NCBI GenBank assembly: GCA_963791425.1
Contig: CAWBSE010000003.1
Coordinates: forward strand, 62,001-126,000
Direction: 5' to 3'
Source of the DNA: DATBLE01 sp963791425
GTDB lineage: Bacteria; Actinomycetota; Thermoleophilia; Gaiellales; Gaiellaceae
DNA length: 64,000 nucleotides
Below, in pieces: positions 52,311 through 61,653 of the stretch. Position numbers and translations under genes: made by a program. Position 1 is the stretch's first letter. Every line of letters starts with the position of its first letter. The notes below the pieces were generated by a model, which did no database searches, was not told where the DNA came from, and was given only the letters and a program-made list of their open reading frames with translations.

Positions 52311-52577
52311 ACACACGTGTTTCGCCACCACATACCTACGGGCAACCCTGACCCGATCAGGAGCAGGTTCAGCGCGTCGGTCTGTCGCTACGTACCACGG
52401 TGTGCCTGAGCGCAAACCTCCTCCTCTGCGCCTGCGCGGAAGCTGCACCCGGCGGCCGCCGGACCTGCCCGACGACCCGGACCGACTCTGCTGGGCGACC
52501 CTCCGCCTCCTCCACGTCCTTGCCCTCATGAGACTGCTTTCAAACCCTCCGGCGCCACTTGAACGGCTGCCTCGCGT
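52311..52577. other. Intergenic, no gene seen
   Basis: Between the hairpin and the end of the TPR regulator. Frames here are open only as GC-rich shadows; no recognisable protein, tRNA or repeat. Confidence 0.5.
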
Positions 52578-54733
52578 CTATACCCCTGCCGTTTGAGCCA
52601 GTCTGGCCAGGTCGAGCGCTTCCTCGATCGTGAGGTTGCGGCCGGTCTCGGTGGCGCGGGCGACCTCGTCGGCGGAGAGCGCCGTTCGCGCCTGTTCGAC
52701 GAGCTCCCGGCCCGGCGTGTCGTCGGAGTAGACGACGGCGATGCCTTCTCCCTGCGCATACACCTCGGCCGCGGCGGCGATCTGCACGGCGCGTTCGGGA
52801 CGGTGCTCGACCGCCTCGGCGGCTGCGAGCCCTACGAGCGAGAGCCCCACGCCGCGCACGCTGGCGACATCGGTGTGCGCCTGCACCGAGTCCAAGAAGT
52901 AGCGGCGGGCCAGCGCGACCTCTCCACCGCCGAGGCAGGCCCAGGCCATCTCGGACAGGATCCGCGCCACCTCGCCGCGGTCGCCGACCGCCTCGAACGC
53001 GGCAAGCGCCTGCCGGTAGAGGTCGAGGGCCGCCGTCGATTCGCCGCGGGCGGCGGCGAGCTGGGCGAGACCGCCGAACGACGTGCCGATTCCTTCGCAG
53101 TCGCCGAGCCGCTGTTGGATCAGGAGCGCCTCGCGATACCGCGCCTCTGCCACGTCGACCTCGCCGCTGAGCGCGTGGGCGATGCCGTTGAAGCTCAGGG
53201 AGAAGCCCAGCGCCCAGTCGAACGCACGAGCGCGGCTCAGCTCGATCCCGCGCGCCGTCCACTCGAACGCGCCCTCGGCGTCGACGCCGAGCAGCCCGAG
53301 CCCTCGGCACAGGGCGGCAACGCACAGCTCGCGATCGGCCCCCAACTCCTCGGCGATCCGGTACGCCTCGCTCCATTCCTCGTCCGCGCGCTCGAGCTGG
53401 GCGGTCATCCAGAAGGCGAGACCGACGTTGAGCAGCGCCCCGGACCGCCCGACGCTGGGAGGCAGCCCCTGACCCGTTGCGAGAAACGCCTCGGAGTACT
53501 CGCGCGCGCTGACGTTCTTGCCGCGGATGTGCCAGTACATCCACAGGTCGCCGCACAGCTGCATGCCCGCCTCGCACGCGGCTGCGTCACCGTCCTGGGC
53601 CCGGCGAGGAGCGTCTCGAGCGCCGTCTGGAGGTTGCCTTCCTCGGCGATGCCGCGCTCCACGGACCCGATCTGGTCCGGTGCCCTCGATCGCATCGCGA
53701 ATCTCGCGGGCGACCTCCGCGTAGCGGCGTGCGTGCCTCGCCGCGATCTCGGCCGCCTCGCCGGCGAGGTCGAGCCGCTCCGCGCGCGAACTCGGCGATC
53801 GTCTGCAGCATCCGAAGCCGGCCGCTCTGCCCGTCCACCTGGACGAGCGCCTTGTCGACGAGCGACTCCAGCTCGTCGAGGCAGGTCGCGCCGGGGTCGG
53901 CGCAGACCGCCTCGACGTCGGCCAGCGTGCACCCGCCGGCGAAGACGGCCATGCGCCGGAACAGGCGCTGCTCGGGCTCGCTCAGGAGCGAGTGGCTCCA
54001 GTCGATCGTGGCGCGCAGCGTCTGCTGCCGCTCGTGTGCGTCGCGACGGCCGGAGGTGAGCACGTCGAGCGCGTGGTCGAGCCGCTCGAGCAGGGCCTCG
54101 GGCGAGAGGAGCCGAAGCCTGGCGGCGGCAAGTTCGAGCGCGAGCGGCAGGCCGTCGAGACGCCGGCAGATGGCCGCCACGGCCGTCCTCGGTGTCGGGC
54201 GATTGCGCCGCCGCCCCCGCGCGCGCGACGAACAACGCGACCGCAGAATCGATCTCGAGCGGCGCGAGCGGGTACTCACGCTCGGCATCGATTCGGAGCG
54301 CCGTCCTGCTGGTGGTGACGATCCGGAGCTCCGGACAGCGCTCGACGATCCGGGCGACCTCGGGTGCGGCGGCGACGATCTGCTCGAGGTTGTCCAGGAG
54401 CAGGAGCGCCTTTCTGCCGCCGATCAGCGCGATGATCCCCTCGCCGAGCGTCCGCTCCTCGGCCTCCTTCACATCGAGTACCTCGGCGAGGGCCGGCAGG
54501 AAGTCCTCTGCCTCGGTGATGTCGGCCATCGGCACGAACGCGAAGCCGTCCGGGAACTCGGGTGCGAGCCGGCGGCCGAGCTCGGAGACGATGCGGGTCT
54601 TCCCGACTCCGCCTGGCCCGGTGATCGTCACGACCCGGTGCTCACGCGCGAGCTCGAGGAGCGCAGCCAGGTCGTCAGCCCGCCCAACCAACGGCGTCGC
54701 CGGGTCGGGGAGCGTTGCCGGGCAGGATCGCCA
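52578..54733 (-). CDS. ATPase (NB-ARC-like)/TPR regulator, several frame breaks
   Basis: Reads ATPLVGRADDLAALLELARE, Walker A VVTITGPGGVGKTRIVSELG, Walker B KALLLLDNLEQIV, TTSRTALRI, CRRLDGLPLALELAAARLRL and RRMAVFAGGCTLADVEAVC, then TPR-like repeats (GALLNVGLAFWMTAQLERAD; EARYREALLIQQRLGD; LALARRYFLDSVQ-type). Frame changes at 54707, 54181, about 53784, about 53675 and about 53605. It is the C-terminal part of proteins that normally start with a class III cyclase domain; here that part is replaced by a carboxypeptidase. Confidence 0.75.
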
Positions 54734-55850
54734 GACGTTCGCCCTTTCCCTCGAGCGCGCCTGGATCCGGGACGACGATGCCGTCGGCCGAGACGGCGTA
54801 GAGCTCGAACGGCCGACCGACGTGCTTCAGCCTGAATCGCCCGAGCGCGACGACGGCGACGTCGCTGCGGTTCCTGATCTGGTCGTACGCGGCGTCGGAC
54901 AGCATCACGCTCCCGGGCACGGCGAACGATTCGATCCGGGCGGCGATGATCGTCGTCCGCTTGCCGTCGATCCAGCGGATCGCCCGGAAGGCGAAGCAGC
55001 CGCCGGCCGCGGCGTCGGAGCCGGTCTTGACGCCGACAAAGCCGTTGCGCCCGAGCAGCGTGTTGGTGTTGAGCACCGTGCCGGCGACCGGCAGGGTCGC
55101 GCTCGGCGTGGCGACGATGCTCGCGAAGACGGACAGGCGCATGGCCCGATCGACGATGCGCACCTGGTCGGCGGCGGTCGACACGGTCGCATCGTCGTAC
55201 CCGCTCGGGTCGGTGTAACGGGTGTGGGTCATGCCCAGCGACCTGCCGGTCGCATTCATCCGGGCGACGAACCGCTCCTCCGAACCGGCGGCCCAGCGCG
55301 CCAGGACGGCAGCGATGTTGTTCGCGGAAGGAAGCAGCAGCGCCTGGAGCGCCTGCCGTTCCGTCAGCCGCTCCCCGGCGGCGACGGAGACGACCGACTC
55401 CTCTCGCCGGCGTCGATCGTCGGTGTCGGCGGCATCGTCTTCGGTGAGCATGATCGTCGGGCCTTCCTCGCCGAGCGCGAGCGGGTGGTCACGGAGCACC
55501 AGATAGGCCGTCATCACCTTCGCGATGCTGGCGATTGGAGCCGCATGCCGGCCGGGGCCGGCCTGGATCGCCGACTGCCCGACCTGGACCGCAGCCTGGC
55601 CCCATGCGGGCCACACCGTGCCGGGCAGCGCCTCGACGGGCGACGCGGCCGGCGAGGACGACGACGCCGTCCACTGACGGACGAGAAGCACGGCGACCGC
55701 CGCGACGGCGAGCAGCAGGGCGGCGGCCCGGATCCGGCGAATCCGAGCCCGACGCGGAGCTGCTCGTGCTCGTTGGCTGCAGGACACGCCTCCAGCCTGG
55801 ACGGCGGCCTGTTGCAGGCACGTATGCCGCTTTCGATATGCCGACGACAT
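54675..55850 (-). CDS. S11 D-alanyl-D-alanine carboxypeptidase fused to a cyclase-type linker
   Basis: One uninterrupted 391-aa frame. N-terminal membrane anchor (IRAAALLLAVAAVAVLLVRQ), then penicillin-binding motifs APIASIAKVMTAYL (SxxK), LLLPSANNIAAVLARW (SxN) and GFVGVKTGSDAAAGG (KTG). After DGKRTTIIAAR the sequence switches to a cyclase-family tail (PGSVMLSDAAYDQIRNRSDV, VALGRFRLKHVGRPFELYAV), which normally precedes the ATPase region now out of frame downstream. Start ATG at 55850, 23 bp from the divergent response-regulator gene. Confidence 0.8.
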   Translation of the reverse strand: MSSAYRKRHTCLQQAAVQAGGVSCSQRARAAPRRARIRRIRAAALLLAVAAVAVLLVRQWTASSSSPAASPVEALPGTVWPAWGQAAVQVGQSAIQAGPGRHAAPIASIAKVMTAYLVLRDHPLALGEEGPTIMLTEDDAADTDDRRRREESVVSVAAGERLTERQALQALLLPSANNIAAVLARWAAGSEERFVARMNATGRSLGMTHTRYTDPSGYDDATVSTAADQVRIVDRAMRLSVFASIVATPSATLPVAGTVLNTNTLLGRNGFVGVKTGSDAAAGGCFAFRAIRWIDGKRTTIIAARIESFAVPGSVMLSDAAYDQIRNRSDVAVVALGRFRLKHVGRPFELYAVSADGIVVPDPGALEGKGERLAILPGNAPRPGDAVGWAG

Positions 55851-55873
55851 GCGGCGGCTCGTACCATCGGGGG

Positions 55874-56557
55874 GTGCGCGTGTTGATCGTCGAGGACGAG
55901 CCCTACATGGCGGAGGCGATCCGCGACGGCCTTCGCCTCGAGGCGATCGCGGCAGACATCGCCGGTGACGGCGACACGGCGCTGGAGCTGATGAGCGTCA
56001 CCGCCTACGACATCGCGGTCCTCGACCGGGACATCCCCGGGCCGACCGGCGACGAGATCGCCGAGCGGATCGTCGCCTCCGGCAGCGGCATGCCGATCCT
56101 GATGCTCACGGCCGCCGACCGCCTCGATGACAAGGCGACCGGGTTCGCGCTCGGCGCCGACGACTACCTCACCAAGCCGTTCGAGCTCCGGGAGCTCGTG
56201 CTTCGGCTCAGAGCGCTCGACCGCCGGCGCGCGCATCACCGGCCGCCGGTGCGGGAGATCGCGGGACTCCGGCTCGACCCGTTCCGCCGCGAGGTCTACC
56301 GCGACGGCCGCTACATCCCGCTGACCCGGAAGCAGTTCGGAGTGCTCGATGTCCTCGTCGCGGCCGACGGCGGTGTCGTCAGCGCCGAGGAGCTCCTCGA
56401 GCGGGCGTGGGACGAGAACGCCGACCCGTTCACCAACGCCGTCCGCATCACGGTCTCGGGCCTGCGGAAGCGCCTGGGCGAGCCGTGGATCATCGCCACC
56501 ATGCCCGGCGTCGGTTACCGCATCGACACCCAGCCAGCGGGGGACGAGCGTGGCTAG
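55874..56557 (+). CDS. OmpR-family response regulator
   Basis: 227 aa. Receiver domain: VLIVEDEPYMAEAIRDGL (acidic pocket), YDIAVLDRDIPGPTGDEIAE (phospho-acceptor Asp), MLTAADRLDDK and DYLTKPFELRELVLRLRAL. DNA-binding winged helix: IPLTRKQFGVLDVLVAADGG and NAVRITVSGLRKRLGEPWII. GTG start. Overlaps the sensor kinase gene by 8 bp. Confidence 0.93.
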   Translation: MRVLIVEDEPYMAEAIRDGLRLEAIAADIAGDGDTALELMSVTAYDIAVLDRDIPGPTGDEIAERIVASGSGMPILMLTAADRLDDKATGFALGADDYLTKPFELRELVLRLRALDRRRAHHRPPVREIAGLRLDPFRREVYRDGRYIPLTRKQFGVLDVLVAADGGVVSAEELLERAWDENADPFTNAVRITVSGLRKRLGEPWIIATMPGVGYRIDTQPAGDERG

Positions 56558-57929
56558 AGCCCCCGGGTTGAGCGTCCGCCTCAAGCTCACGCTCAGCTAC
56601 GCCGGCTTCCTCATGCTCGCCGGCGTCGTGCTGCTCGCGGTCGGGTACTTCTCGCTTTCCCGCGGCGTGCACCCCGGTGTGCTGTTCGTGGTGCGTAGCC
56701 ACGCCGACCTCCTGCGCGCGTTCGCGCCGACCGCGGCCGTCGTGATGGCGTTCCTGCTGGTGTTCGGCCTGCTGGGCGGGTGGTTTCTCGCCGGGCGCAT
56801 GCTCGCTCCTCTGACTCGCATCACCGACGCCACGCGCGTGGCCGCAAGCGGATCGCTCTCCCACCGGATCGACCTGGAGGGACGTCAGGACGAGTTCCGC
56901 GAGCTCGCTGACAGCTTCGACGCCATGCTCGCCCGGCTCGAAGCGCAAGTCGCCGAGCAGCAGCGGTTCGCGGCGAACGCCTCCCACGAGCTCCGCACTC
57001 CACTGGCGATAACGCAGACACTGCTCGACGTGGGCCGTAACGACCCGAACCGCGACACCGATGGGCTGATCGACCGCCTCCACCGTGTCAATACCCGGGC
57101 GATCGACCTCACCGAGGCACTGCTTCTGCTCAGCCGCGCCGACCGGCGATCGTTCACCCGGGAAGAGGTCGACCTGTCCCTCATAGCGGAAGAAGCCACC
57201 GAGACGCTCCTCCCCCTTGCGGAAGGACGGGGTCTCACCATCGAGACCTCCGGCGACGTGACCCCGACCGTCGGCTCGCACACGCTCCTGCTGCAGCTGA
57301 CCACGAACCTCGTGCAGAACGCGATCGTCCACAACCTGCCCGAACAAGGCACCGTGTGGGTCACGACGATCGTCGACCGCTCGAGCGCGGAGCTCACCGT
57401 GGAGAACACCGGCGAGACACTCAGCCCCCAGGTCGTGGCCACGCTTACCGAGCCGTTCCTTCGTCGAAGCGGTCTTTCACGGGGACACCGCCGCGTGAGC
57501 GCCATGGGTGAGCCGGTGCCCTTCGAGGTGTACGAGCCGGGCGTGTACCTGCACGGCACGAAGGCAGACCTCGCGGTGGGTGAGCTGCTGACCTCGGGCC
57601 GCGAATCGAACTTCGAGGCGGGCCGGCTGATGAACTACGTCTACTTCACCGCCACTCTCGACGCCGCGGTCTGGGGCGCCGAGCTTGCCGCCGGTGAGGG
57701 CCGCGGACGCATCTATATCGTCGAGCCCACCGGCGAGTTCGAGGACGACCCCAACGTCACCGACAAGAAGTTCCCAGGGAATCCCACACAGTCCTTCCGT
57801 AGCCGCGAGCCGCTGCGCGTCGCCGGCGAGCTCGTCGATTGGGTCGGTCATTCGCCGGAGAAGCTCGAGGCCATGCGAGCCCGAATCGATGAGCTCCGGC
57901 AGGACGGAACGATGGAGATCCACGACTGA
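56550..57929 (+). CDS. Chimeric ORF: truncated sensor histidine kinase joined to Arr
   Basis: 459 aa in one frame. Residues 1-315 are a sensor kinase: two membrane helices (LMLAGVVLLAVGYFSLSR; VVMAFLLVFGLLGGWFLAG), HAMP, H-box FAANASHELRTPLAITQTLL and N-box LQLTTNLVQNAIVHNLPEQ, reaching the F-box EPFLRRSG but with no G2 (GLGLAIV-type) motif. From about residue 316 it is a complete rifampin ADP-ribosyltransferase. As built, the kinase would lack its ATP lid. A real deletion fusion or an assembly join are both possible. Confidence 0.8.
   Translation: MARAPGLSVRLKLTLSYAGFLMLAGVVLLAVGYFSLSRGVHPGVLFVVRSHADLLRAFAPTAAVVMAFLLVFGLLGGWFLAGRMLAPLTRITDATRVAASGSLSHRIDLEGRQDEFRELADSFDAMLARLEAQVAEQQRFAANASHELRTPLAITQTLLDVGRNDPNRDTDGLIDRLHRVNTRAIDLTEALLLLSRADRRSFTREEVDLSLIAEEATETLLPLAEGRGLTIETSGDVTPTVGSHTLLLQLTTNLVQNAIVHNLPEQGTVWVTTIVDRSSAELTVENTGETLSPQVVATLTEPFLRRSGLSRGHRRVSAMGEPVPFEVYEPGVYLHGTKADLAVGELLTSGRESNFEAGRLMNYVYFTATLDAAVWGAELAAGEGRGRIYIVEPTGEFEDDPNVTDKKFPGNPTQSFRSREPLRVAGELVDWVGHSPEKLEAMRARIDELRQDGTMEIHD
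57495..57929 (+). CDS. arr: Rifampin ADP-ribosyltransferase (Arr)
   Basis: 144 aa, in frame within the kinase ORF but with its own GTG (57495) and ATG (57504). VPFEVYEPGVYLHGTKADLA, GRESNFEAGRLMNYVYFTAT, LDAAVWGAELAAGEGRGRIY and EDDPNVTDKKFPGNPTQSFR are Arr family motifs, and the length equals that of free-standing Arr enzymes, which transfer ADP-ribose from NAD+ to rifamycins. Independent translation is likely if the upstream fusion is real. Confidence 0.85.
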   Translation: MSAMGEPVPFEVYEPGVYLHGTKADLAVGELLTSGRESNFEAGRLMNYVYFTATLDAAVWGAELAAGEGRGRIYIVEPTGEFEDDPNVTDKKFPGNPTQSFRSREPLRVAGELVDWVGHSPEKLEAMRARIDELRQDGTMEIHD

Positions 57930-57949
57930 GTTGCCGCGTGTTCGGCACA

Positions 57950-58021
57950 TGCCCCGACGCGATTCGAACCCGTGCGACGGCCCTGAAAGGGCCGCGACCT
58001 GGACCGCTAGTCGACGGCGGC
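57950..58021 (-). tRNA. tRNA-Glu-like (anticodon TTC), imperfect
   Basis: Minus strand: D-arm GACTAGCGGTCCAGGTC, anticodon stem CGGCC/GGCCG around loop CTTTCAG (anticodon TTC), and T-arm ACGGG TTCGAAT CGCGT. The 5' acceptor strand GCCGCCG pairs with the 3' CGGGGC only if one G is bulged, and the T-stem has one G-G mismatch. Either a degraded gene or a true tRNA-Glu with a one-base error. Confidence 0.6.
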
Positions 58022-58123
58022 CTGGTTCTCGTCCTTGCTGTGCTCGCGGTCAGGCCGCCGCTCCTCCGCGAGTTCGTGCCGCGCCGGTCGAGAACGACAT
58101 CGTCCTCGCGCCGGCGAAGACGG

Positions 58124-58477
58124 CTACGAGATCACGAGCTGCTCGCCCGCCCGGAGGCCTCTGCGAGCGGCGGCGCCGGCGGGCAGCTCGAGCACCATCC
58201 GTGACCTCCGCGTGTACGCGATCCGCCACGGGCGGGTATCCTCGGCGACGCGGAGGACACGCAGCTCCCGGTCGAGGAAGACGAGGTCGATCGGGAACCG
58301 CATGAACAGGGTGTGCACCGACGACGCGGGCCGGAGCAGGAGCCCCTCGTCCTCCCCCAGGGCCCGCCTGCCGAGCAAGCCCTTCATCCGCCGGAGCGGG
58401 TTCTTCGCCAGTTCGCAGCTCGGGCAGACGGGCGCGCCCTCGTGCGTCCGCACCGACACGATCGGGCCGCGGCTCAC
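58124..58477 (-). CDS. DUF192 family protein
   Basis: 117 aa. MKGLLGRRALGEDEGLLLRP, SVHTLFMRFPIDLVFLDRE and ELPAGAAARRGLRAGEQLVI are DUF192 hallmarks. It has an N-terminal PVCPSCELAKNPLRR with CxxC. GTG start overlaps the prepilin-peptidase stop. DUF192 genes recur next to tad pilus loci in actinobacteria; function unknown. Confidence 0.87.
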   Translation of the reverse strand: MSRGPIVSVRTHEGAPVCPSCELAKNPLRRMKGLLGRRALGEDEGLLLRPASSVHTLFMRFPIDLVFLDRELRVLRVAEDTRPWRIAYTRRSRMVLELPAGAAARRGLRAGEQLVIS

Positions 58478-59081
58478 GAGTGCCCCGGCGTGCCGAAGAA
58501 GAGCGTCACGATCGCCCCGAACGCGAGGAAGGGCCCGAGGGGGATCGTCTGCTTGCGCGCCTTGAGGCCGTGCCGGGCGATCAGCGCCAGCCCGATGAGG
58601 GCCGACGCGATCAGCCCGACCAGGAGCGCCGGCACGACCAGACGGCCGAGCGCCGCGCCGAGCAGCAGCGCGAGCTTCACGTCGCCCATCCCCAGGCCGG
58701 CCGGGTAGACGAGCGCGAGGACGAGCAGAGCGCCGGCCGCGCCGAAGGCGGAGACCACCCACTCGACCGTGTCGCCAGGGAACGCCGCGATCTGGGCGAC
58801 GAGTACCAGCGCCGCGGCCGGGAGCACGATCAGGTTCGGGAGCAGGTGCCGCTCGATGTCGATTGCCGAGAGCCACACCAGCACCCCCGCAACGAACGCC
58901 TCGATCGCCCCCCGCGCGCCGAGCCCGAAGTGGACGAGAACGGCGGCCGCGAGCCCGAAAGCGACGACGGCGACGATCGCGCCGTGTGCCGGTACGAGGC
59001 GGCGTTCCTTCACAGGCCACGATAGAACGCCGCCTCGGACGGCGGGCAGGGCCGGCTCCCGATCCCAGTTCCCTCTCGTCA
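58474..59081 (-). CDS. Prepilin peptidase (A24, TadV/CpaA type)
   Basis: Membrane aspartyl protease that processes Flp prepilins. Catalytic Asp residues in WLSAIDIERHLLPNLIVLP and in GLGMGDVKLALLLGAALG (GxGD), with about six membrane helices. No N-terminal methyltransferase domain. ATG at 59081 has an AGGG upstream; GTG at 59013 immediately before KERRLVPAHG is an equally good start. Divergent from the pilin genes. Confidence 0.87.
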
Positions 59082-59257
59082 TAGAGATCGCCCTATTGCA
59101 TTTTGCGCGGTTCTGAAGACGATGGGAACAAGGCTGCTCTACCTCGGAGCAGTAGGGAGAGGGAGGAACGACCGGTGGGAGATCTGGAACGTCTGCCTTA
59201 TGGCACGAGACGGGCTTCGCGCTGGTCACTTCCCGCGACAACAGGAGGAGAATCCGA

Positions 59258-59446
59258 ATGGATCTCGTCTACGGTTTCTACGCGAGGGTGACGACGATGC
59301 TCACCCTGGCCCGCGAGGAGCGCGGTCAGACGTTCGCCGAGTACGCGGTCATCATCGGGATCATCGCGGTCGCGGTGGTCTCGTCCGTGACCACCCTCCG
59401 GACCGCCGTGGTCACGGCGCTGACCAAGGCTGCCGCCGACATCTAG
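59258..59446 (+). CDS. Flp pilin (copy 1)
   Basis: 62 aa Flp/Fap prepilin: short leader, REERGQTFAEYAVIIGIIAV with the Glu and Tyr of the processing motif, then a hydrophobic helix. Strong SD (AGGAGGAG). Followed 26 bp later by a close paralogue. Confidence 0.93.
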   Translation: MDLVYGFYARVTTMLTLAREERGQTFAEYAVIIGIIAVAVVSSVTTLRTAVVTALTKAAADI

Positions 59447-59471
59447 GTCGGTCCTGGGAGGAGGCGGACAC

Positions 59472-59660
59472 ATGGCCCTCTACTACAGCCTCATCGCAAG
59501 GGCGCACGTCTGGCTCGCTTCGGCACGCGAGGAGCGCGGCCAGACGTTCGCCGAGTACGCGGTCATCATCGGCATCATCGCAGTGGCGGTCGTTTCGGCG
59601 GTCGGGACGCTGCGCAATGCCGTGGTGGGCGCGCTGACCGGTGCCGCGGCGGACATCTAG
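59472..59660 (+). CDS. Flp pilin (copy 2)
   Basis: 62 aa; the 23-residue block from REERGQTFAEYA onward is nearly identical to copy 1, while the leader (MALYYSLIARAHVWLA) differs. SD GGGAGGAGG. Tandem duplication of the major pilin. Confidence 0.93.
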   Translation: MALYYSLIARAHVWLASAREERGQTFAEYAVIIGIIAVAVVSAVGTLRNAVVGALTGAAADI

Positions 59661-59668
59661 AGGTCTCG

Positions 59669-60142
59669 ATGTCCACCTCGACGCGGACAGCAACGGCAGG
59701 TTCCTCCCGTCTCGCGCGGGTTCTAGCCCGTGCGAGACGGGAGAACGGCCAGGCGATGCTCGAATTCGCACTGGTCCTGCCCGTCCTGATGCTGCTCATC
59801 GTCGGGATCATCAAGGTCGGGATCGTCTACAACAACTACCTGACGCTGAACGATGCGGTCAGGGCCGGGGCGCGGCAGCTCGCGATCGGCCGCGGCCAGG
59901 GGAGCGACGTCTGCACGACGGCCAAGAACCGGGTGAAGACATCCGCGGGAGCGAGCCTCGATCAGACGAAGCTCCAGAACCTCACGGCAACCGTCAACGC
60001 CGGCAACTGCAATCCGGGCACGAGCATGGTGATCGGCTCCGACGGAACCGTCCACGCGGAGTACCCGTGCAACATCAAGATTCCGCCCTTTATCAACATC
60101 ACCCTGACCTGCAGCGCATCGACAACGGAGCGTGTGGAATGA
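59669..60142 (+). CDS. tadE: TadE-like pseudopilin
   Basis: 157 aa. RENGQAMLEFALVLPVLMLL is the TadE motif with the conserved Glu, followed by NNYLTLNDAVRAGARQLAIG. C-terminal part has three cysteines outside the membrane. Coupled to TadG by ATGA. Confidence 0.9.
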   Translation: MSTSTRTATAGSSRLARVLARARRENGQAMLEFALVLPVLMLLIVGIIKVGIVYNNYLTLNDAVRAGARQLAIGRGQGSDVCTTAKNRVKTSAGASLDQTKLQNLTATVNAGNCNPGTSMVIGSDGTVHAEYPCNIKIPPFINITLTCSASTTERVE

Positions 60143-61573
60143 CGAGGAAGGGCCCGAACCTGCTCAGGGGTCCGCTCTGGCTTGCACGCCGCCTCCGCCG
60201 CGACGAGCGGGGCGGGGTGTTCGTGCTGGTCGCAGTCCTCGCCGTCGGTCTCGCAGCGATCACCTCGTTCGTCGTCGACTACGGACGGGTCATGAACGCG
60301 CAGAAGGAGCTTCAGACGGCGGCCGACGCAGCGGCGCTCGCCGGGGCGCAGGACCTGCCCGACGGCAGCGCGGCGGTGAACACCGCCTTCACCTACAGCG
60401 CGACGTACGGCGCGACGAAGGGGAACACGCGGCCCGACGTGCCCAATCCCACCTTCGACGCCCAGGCGAAGTGCCTGAACTTCCTCGTACAGCTCGGGCT
60501 GCCGCCGTGCCCCGCGTATAACGCGATGAAGGTGACGCAGGAGGCCGACGTGAAGCTGCTCTTCCTCGGCGGAATCGGTATTCCCGGCATCCACATCCAT
60601 GCGACCTCGGTGGCGGCGATGAAGGGCGGGGCCGCGTATCCGCTCGACGTCGTGATCGTCCTCGACCGGACCGGATCGATGTCGGGGACCAAGATTCAGC
60701 AGGCTCGCGCGGGCGTCCAGTCCTTCCTCGGCGCGATGCGGCCGTCGTCCGACCTGATCGGACTCGACCTCTTCCCGCCGACGAACGCGACGAGCTGCAA
60801 CTACTCGGAGCCGAACCACCCGTACGAGAGCGCCCAGAACGGCTACGTCGTCGTCCACCTGAGAAACGACTTCCGCACGTCCGACACCGGGCCGCTGAAC
60901 AACAGCTCGCCTCTCGTGCAGGCCGTGTCCGGGAATTGTCCGACTCGCCGAAGGCGTCACCGCCTACACGACGGCGATCCACCGCGCCAAGGAGGAGTTG
61001 AACGCCAACGGGCGGGCGAACGCCCAGGACGTGATCATCTTCTTCACGGACGGCGAGGCGAACTACGGGCCCAACGTCGGGAGCCCCCCGAACAACACTC
61101 CGGAGCGGCAGCATCCCTGCCAGTCGGCGATCGACCTGGTGAACAGCCCGTTCATCGACAGGCCCGGCGCGCCGCCGGCGGGCGAGCCGCCGGCGTTCAT
61201 CCGCGGCACCTGGGTCTACACGATCCTCTACGCGACCAGCTCGAGCAAGCGCTGCACGGCCGCGATCAGCAAGCCCGCCAACTGGGACCGAAACCATCCG
61301 AGCAGCCCCTGGGACTGCCTGCCGACCACGTCGGACACCACCTTCCCCGACCACAGCTCGAGCTCGACGTGGCGGGACCCGCTCTCCGACCCGGGCTACT
61401 ACTGCCAGGAGGAGCCGCACATCACCGCGCAGAGCGCGCTGCAGTCGATGGCGTCGGTCGGGAGCGACGGCCAGTCGCGGTTCTACACGTCGTCCGACGA
61501 CCTGACCGACATCTTCAAACGCATTGCGCTCGACCTCTCGTCGACGCGGCTCCTGCCCGACGACACGCAATGA
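60139..61573 (+). CDS. tadG: TadG-like protein with vWA domain, frame broken
   Basis: About 477 aa. N-terminal RRDERGGVFVLVAVLAVGLA with AQKELQTAADAAALAGAQDL (TadG/TadE-type), then a von Willebrand A domain with VVIVLDRTGSMSGTKIQQAR (MIDAS DxTGSMS) and VIIFFTDGEANYG. The frame changes at 60940-60949; ignoring one C there joins the halves (AEGVTAYTTAIHRAKEEL). Cell-surface pilus-associated protein by family. Confidence 0.87.
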
Positions 61574-61653
61574 GCCGGGCGGCACTTGACACGACGCAGA
61601 ACGCACACCTACGAAGAGATGACCAACGAGGAACGAGGAAGGGATAAGGAGAG

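Noticed and set aside
59082..59257. Possible c-di-GMP riboswitch or structured leader before the Flp pilin genes
   Set aside because: Only a short CTGCTC/GAGCAG hairpin is visible; none of the conserved GEMM elements could be found.
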